From: Nymphaea colorata
Lineage: Eukaryota; Streptophyta; Magnoliopsida; Nymphaeales; Nymphaeaceae
Reading direction: 5' to 3'
DNA: 64,000 nt
NCBI RefSeq assembly: GCF_008831285.2
Contig: NC_045145.1
Coordinates: forward strand, 22,318,802-22,382,801
Every line of letters begins with the position of its first letter. The stretch's first letter is position 1. Shown here in pieces: positions 58,266 through 64,000 of the stretch. The notes beneath the pieces were generated by a model. It made no database searches and was not told the DNA's origin. It saw only the letters and a program-made list of their open reading frames with translations. Both the position numbers and the translations under genes were made by a program.

Positions 58266-61236
58266 TTTTTTTTTTTAATTTTTATTTTGTGAATTAAGAA
58301 TATTTTAGTCAGTAATCCTATAACACATGAAAATTCGTACACCAAGATGATGCATATAATCAGGGGTTCAGCAGGTAAGATGTACAGATACGGCCTTATT
58401 GTCGTTTTTGCTTTGTCGTTTTTAAATCAGCTTAAAATATTTAAAATATGATCTTTTATAAAAAAAAATTAGAAATGTACAATACTGGCGGATAAACAAC
58501 GATGTGTATCATGGGATATACCATATCGGCTTCATGCTGAAACAGTAGTAATACCATTATTCACATCATCCGTTTGCCAATTCAACGGTCGGTGAGGGGT
58601 CAATTTCGACCATCTTGGCCGACGTTTCCGGTCTGCATGAGCGTCCAAAGATTGTTGTGTGGTTGGAAGGGATGGAGTGGTTTTTTTTTTTTTTTGGTCT
58701 ATTTTAGCTGCGATAATACAAAAAAAAATTAAAAGAAAGATTACAAAATAAACTAATATTACCAAATTCATTATTTTTGGGGGCAATTATCTTGAGGTCC
58801 TCAACCCATGAAGGAGAACATTTTGAAAAGATATACAATCGGTCGCTTAAATGTTTGGGAATTCACTGTGCGGGTGCATTACTTAGAGGACTTCATGTAT
58901 GTATGAACTCAGAGGACTCAAAGTCGACCCCACACCTCTCCGCCCTCCCTCCACCACGCATTTTTTTCAGTTTAAAATGGAAGCTAGTTGGAGTTTTCAT
59001 GGGTTGCTTTTCCATTTGATAATTGATTCCGAGGAAACCATTTGGGGTCAAGAGACTTTGTTGTACCATTTACTGGTCTTAGTCTTATAAATAAGGGGTG
59101 ACTTTTAGTCTTATAAATAAGGGGCGAAGTCAAGGTAGGGCCCAGTTGGGTCTTGACTCTACATCAATTTTTTTTTAAAAAAGTTATATATAAATTTTAG
59201 AATGTTCCAATTGTTTTATATAACAACTTTAAAAAATAATATTTAAGCCCTAATCAAAATTTAGAATGTTACCTTTATGAAAATTTTTTTGCTCCACCCA
59301 TAGTCTGTTCGCATCAACTAATCATCTTGTGCGCGTCAGACCAAAAAATATTAAAATAGTTAATGGAGCCAATAGGAACACAACGAAGGTGAAGAGTATA
59401 AATCATAGGGTCCCTGCAGGTCTTAGCCACCATGTTATGCCTGGCTTTTTATTATTTTATATGAAATATTTTTACGGGTGCCAGCTGTAAAATTTGGGAA
59501 GAGATTTAAACATGGGAGGGATTCTAGCAAATCCACAACCTACAATTAATAACAAATTAAGGAAATGGAGAGTTACTAATGATTTAAAGGACAGCAACTT
59601 TCTGAGAGGAATCATAAATTATCCCAAAACTATTTGTACTTGTCCGGAGCAAGGTTCAATCAAATCCAACAGTCCAGAAGAACATATCAAAGGTAAATCT
59701 TTCGTTAAGGTCCAGATGAGTTTGTCAAGGCATCTTCAGCTAATCCACATTCAAATGCATAAAAAAAAATTTCCTTTTGGGTATTCTGAATTCATTGTTT
59801 GTTTTTTTATGAAAGTTCAGGTTTTTTTAATGATTCAGACCAATAATGCTAAGATAAGCCAATGTGAGAGGTGAATTTGGATATATTCATCATTATACTT
59901 TTTTTAGTAGAGAACTAACCCTTTACATAAGTAACTTTCATCTTCAAAAACAGGAAGCAAATTATGGATGTTAGTGGATCAAATTTGAATCAGATGTACT
60001 CTGATTCCCTTGTTTTGGATGTTCACATATTTAGATTTGAAGTCAATTCTTATATAAATAAAGAAATTGAAGTCATAACTGAATGTGATTTTCACAATCT
60101 GAACCACATTTTTAAGGTCACGTACATGTGAATCTGGATGCCAATTTTAAAGAGTATCCAAACCACATACGAATCAACTTTCAAAATGTTAAACCATCCT
60201 ATACAAGGTTTTTCTTTAAAACTACGTCCAATCTAAATCCAGATCAAATTTGAATTTGAATCCACCCAGATACTTATATAAATATGAATTAGAATCTGAT
60301 GTCATTTTTAATTTGATCCAATTTCTTAGTCGGATGTTAAATTATGTTTTTCTCCATATTGATTGTATTGAAAATGTTTCTATCAAATATTAAATCCAAA
60401 GTGAATTTATTGGCATCCCTAAAACAAATGGTGCAGCGTGAACGGAACCGTATCATTTCAGCCATGGTGTGCACATGTCTATGCTTACACCCACATAACT
60501 GTCAATTCACTAAAGTAAATGCAAATGAAATTATTATAAATGAAACAAATGTGAATGAAATGATTGTGACAATCGAGTGTGTTAATTTTAGTCATTGAAT
60601 GGTCCCTACATGTTGTGGAATATGTGAGAGACTTCAGGCTACCATCATGATGTTTTTCATATATATTACATCACAGATTTGAGCTCTAACCTTACAGGGC
60701 TAGGGATTTATTTGGTTTGTTACCACTCTAAATCTTCTGTTGTTTTCTTTTCAAGTTTTGATGGACTTGCTGCAGATGACTCAACTCAGACCCTATTGGA
60801 GAGATTTTGGATTTATTGTACTGCCGACACGCCATGTTTTGGGTCTCATTGATATCTTATTTTGTTAGATGTCAATCTTGTTTTTTTAGGGCATTTTTAT
60901 CATGTGTTTCACTGAGGAATGTGAAGTGACTTTGTATGAACTGAATTTAATACATAATAAAATATTTGCCCCATTGTCTTTTGATATGCATAGTTCCTTT
61001 TGAATCGTTGTGTCGTCGCACATTGACATTTTATGTTTTTAACAAAAAAAAAATTTATTTGAGGGTAAAAAGGTTGAGATGTGACAAATGGTGTCATTTT
61101 TTTTTTGCAAATAAAATTCATTAAGCTAAAAAGTTGGACCATTGGTTTTTCTTTGAAATATTAACTAAACACTGGCTAGAATAGCACGGTGTTGACCGTC
61201 AGTTTTAAAACATAAAAATCAAGATCACTGGGATCA

Positions 61237-61318
<82 letters not shown>

Positions 61319-62742
61319 CAATGGAATGTCATGTCAACTAATTAAATTACTAAGATTCTTAGCCTCTGATCACATACTTCAAGCCCTCAAAAGGTGGGTG
61401 TGAGTCAATTCAACGGATGATTCTAAGTCGACGACCAGAGAACCGCAAGGTTCCACACAGGGCGCGTTTGATCAAACAGTGAGTCCCACACTGATTCAGT
61501 CCGCTCCGGTCCTAAGATCTCTAGTCATGAAGGAATTTCATGTTCAATTTCTAGTTATGTCTATTAACTGATCTTATGTGAACTCGGAATAGTAAATTCT
61601 GTGATCATAAAGCTTGACATGAACGTGCCTGTCTCTATATTTGAGAGCTGTGTGCCTTTTTTGTTCTTGTCCGTCCGCTCTACAGCAACACATACGCTCT
61701 GCGTTATTGTTAGTAGCAGTGAGACTTCGTTGTACTTTTGGCACAACTTGCGTCTTCCATGCAGCATTTGGGTACATGATCTAGATGCCCCTTGAAAGAA
61801 TTCCCATTGTAAAAGTTCTAAACCAACACACTAATGTAGCTCTGGACTTTGGAGGTAAGGGGTAGCAAAACTTGGCCTGGCTCTCCCTGTGTAGTGGGGG
61901 ATTTCCTACAAGATCGCTTGATAAAAGATTTTTTTTTTTTGGAGAAAAAAAAAACACCTCTATGCTCATGAGAGAGTGAGGATGTCAATGGATCATATTT
62001 AAATAGGATATATTGTCGACTGTATATGCTTTTTTAGATGTTCACTTATTGGAGTTTAAATTTGAACATGAACAAAAAAAAAAGTCATATATGAATATGA
62101 ATTAGAAGTCTTATTTTACAATCTAAATTTAAAATGATTTTGATTTTTACATCCATATCTGAATTAGAATCTGAATTTTGAACTGAATCCAGCCGATTTT
62201 TAAATGTAAGAACCTTAGATATAGAATATTTATTGAACACTAAATTAGATCAGAATCCAATTATATATATATCCAAATCTGAATCTGATTGAATGTGACT
62301 TCTTAAATCCAGTTTCTCTTCGATTTTTCAACCAGCTAATTTTTTTTTCATGTCAGATTTTTTCTAAACAGTTCGACCATATATCTAAGTTAAATATGCA
62401 CCTTTTGCTGAAAGATATTTTTTTTTCATGCATTTTCATTGTTTTACTTTTTCAAAATTTTCTTAGATATTTGCGAGTGGAAATGAGACGGAAAATAGCC
62501 GGAAGCTTCGCTATAATTCAACCCAAGTTGCCAGTGGAAGCATACATTTGTCCCTCCCTGTTCATGCCTTCATGGGTGCTGATAGACTCTATTCGCCAAG
62601 GTGACTATCATCTTTCCAAGAGGTTCTTCTTTTATTATTTCTTTGATGCCTAATTCTTGATATTTGGTAGATCCACATCCTATTGGCATGGTGCAGACAA
62701 AGAGAGAAAGTTGCGGTACGCCAAAAGAAATATCTTCTATAG
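58266..62742. repeat. Macro-repeat unit, copy 2 (about 4.48 kb)
   Basis: Nearly identical to copy 1, offset by 4472-4478 bp depending on small indels. It shares derived changes with copy 3 (the tattttag insert near 58700, gaggtcctcaacc near 58795) and has at least one private change (accaagatgatgc near 58342, against accaatatgatgc in copies 1 and 3). Copies 2 and 3 therefore look like the younger pair. Confidence 0.95.
61237..61319. repeat. Compound (TG)n(TA)n(GA)n microsatellite, copy 2
   Basis: Same arrangement as at 56761-56841, with small differences in tract length. Confidence 0.95.
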
Positions 62743-64000
62743 TTTTTTTTTTTAATTTTTATTTTGTGAATTAAGAATATTTTAGTCAGTAATCCTATAA
62801 CACATGAAAATTCGTACACCAATATGATGCATATAATCAGGGGTTCAGCAGGTAAGATGTACAGATACGGCCTTATTGTCGTTTTTGCTTTGTCGTTTTT
62901 AAATCAGCTTAAAATATTTAAAATATGATCTTTTATAAAAAAAAATTAGAAATGTACAATACTGGCGGATAAACAACGATGTGTATCATGGGATATACCA
63001 TATCGGCTTCATGCTGAAACAGTAGTAATACCATTATTCACATCATCCGTTTGCCAATTCAACGGTCGGTGAGGGGTCAATTTCGACCATCTTGGCCGAC
63101 GTTTCCGGTCTGCATGAGCGTCCAAAGATTGTTGTGTGGTTGGAAGGGATGGAGTGGTTTTTTTTTTTTTTTGGTCTATTTTAGCTGCGATAATACAAAA
63201 AAAAATTAAAAGAAAGATTACAAAATAAACTAATATTACCAAATTCATTATTTTTGGGGGCAATTATCTTGAGGTCCTCAACCCATGAAGGAGAACATTT
63301 TGAAAAGATATACAATCGGTCGCTTAAATGTTTGGGAATTCACTGTGCGGGTGCATTACTTAGAGGACTTCATGTATGTATGAACTCAGAGGACTCAAAG
63401 TCGACCCCACACCTCTCCGCCCTCCCTCCACCACGCATTTTTTTCAGTTTAAAATGGAAGCTAGTTGGAGTTTTCATGGGTTGCTTTTCCATTTGATAAT
63501 TGATTCCGAGGAAACCATTTGGGGTCAAGAGACTTTGTTGTACCATTTACTGGTCTTAGTCTTATAAATAAGGGGTGACTTTTAGTCTTATAAATAAGGG
63601 GCGAAGTCAAGGTAGGGCCCAGTTGGGTCTTGACTCTACATCAATTTTTTTTTAAAAAAGTTATATATAAATTTTAGAATGTTCCAATTGTTTTATATAA
63701 CAACTTTAAAAAATAATATTTAAGCCCTAATCAAAATTTAGAATGTTACCTTTATGAAAATTTTTTTGCTCCACCCATAGTCTGTTCGCATCAACTAATC
63801 ATCTTGTGCGCGTCAGACCAAAAAATATTAAAATAGTTAATGGAGCCAATAGGAACACAACGAAGGTGAAGAGTATAAATCATAGGGTCCCTGCAGGTCT
63901 TAGCCACCATGTTATGCCTGGCTTTTTATTATTTTATATGAAATATTTTTACGGGTGCCAGCTGTAAAATTTGGGAAGAGATTTAAACATGGGAGGGATT
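62743..64000. repeat. Macro-repeat unit, copy 3 (cut by window end)
   Basis: The array restarts at aatttttattttgtgaatt (62754) and continues to the last base of the window, matching copy 2 with very few differences. The array therefore extends to the right by an unknown amount. Confidence 0.95.

Noticed and set aside
53795-64000. LTR retrotransposon array as an explanation for the 4.48-kb repeats
   Set aside because: No TG...CA long terminal repeats, primer-binding site, polypurine tract or gag-pol frame could be seen.
1-64000. CRISPR array, operon or organellar insertion
   Set aside because: All repeats are directly adjacent or are microsatellites without spacers, the genes have spliceosomal introns or belong to plant nuclear families, and no plastid or mitochondrial gene is visible.
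1-64000. tRNA and rRNA genes
   Set aside because: I noticed no convincing cloverleaf or conserved rRNA segment by reading; a tRNAscan-type search would be needed to exclude them fully.

Overview
The window is nuclear DNA from a flowering plant. It has AT-rich intergenic sequence with many microsatellites, intron-split genes with GT-AG junctions, coiled-coil NLR immune-receptor genes, a plant DYW-type pentatricopeptide repeat (PPR) gene and a plastid nucleoid protein gene. No prokaryotic or organellar gene set is visible. The sequence alone does not place the species.

Left part (about 1.4-30 kb): a duplicated block. Each copy holds a single-exon CC-NB-ARC-LRR gene on the minus strand, a shared intergenic stretch, and a DYW-class PPR gene on the plus strand. 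Copy B (about 18.6-30.1 kb) has an intact NLR and an intact 652-residue PPR gene. Copy A (about 1.4-13.7 kb) has an intact NLR, but its PPR is a pseudogene with a 20-bp deletion, a premature stop, a 26-bp deletion and a lost 3' end. The missing 3' end type (DYW domain plus downstream DNA) appears as a separate orphan piece at 16.0-18.0 kb, so at least three units once existed. Insertions separate the copies, including a 1.34-kb terminal-inverted-repeat element whose empty site survives in copy B.

Middle part (32.3-49.2 kb): two housekeeping genes in head-to-tail order on the plus strand. The first is a 14-exon DNA polymerase lambda gene (POLL, 568 aa by my exon assembly). The second is a 3-exon PRIN2 gene (182 aa), coding for a plastid redox/nucleoid protein. 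As I recall, the Arabidopsis orthologues are also immediate neighbours (At1g10520 and At1g10522), so this looks like old conserved microsynteny.

Right part: a single-exon minus-strand gene (52.7-53.7 kb) for a predicted membrane and coiled-coil protein resembling the UPF0496/DUF677 family. From about 53.8 kb to the window edge there is a head-to-tail array of a 4.47-4.48-kb unit: two full copies and a third cut by the window end. The copies are nearly identical, carry no recognisable gene, and include a compound TG/TA/GA microsatellite and an exon-like island of unknown origin. This array and the decayed three-unit NLR/PPR history are the most unusual structures here.
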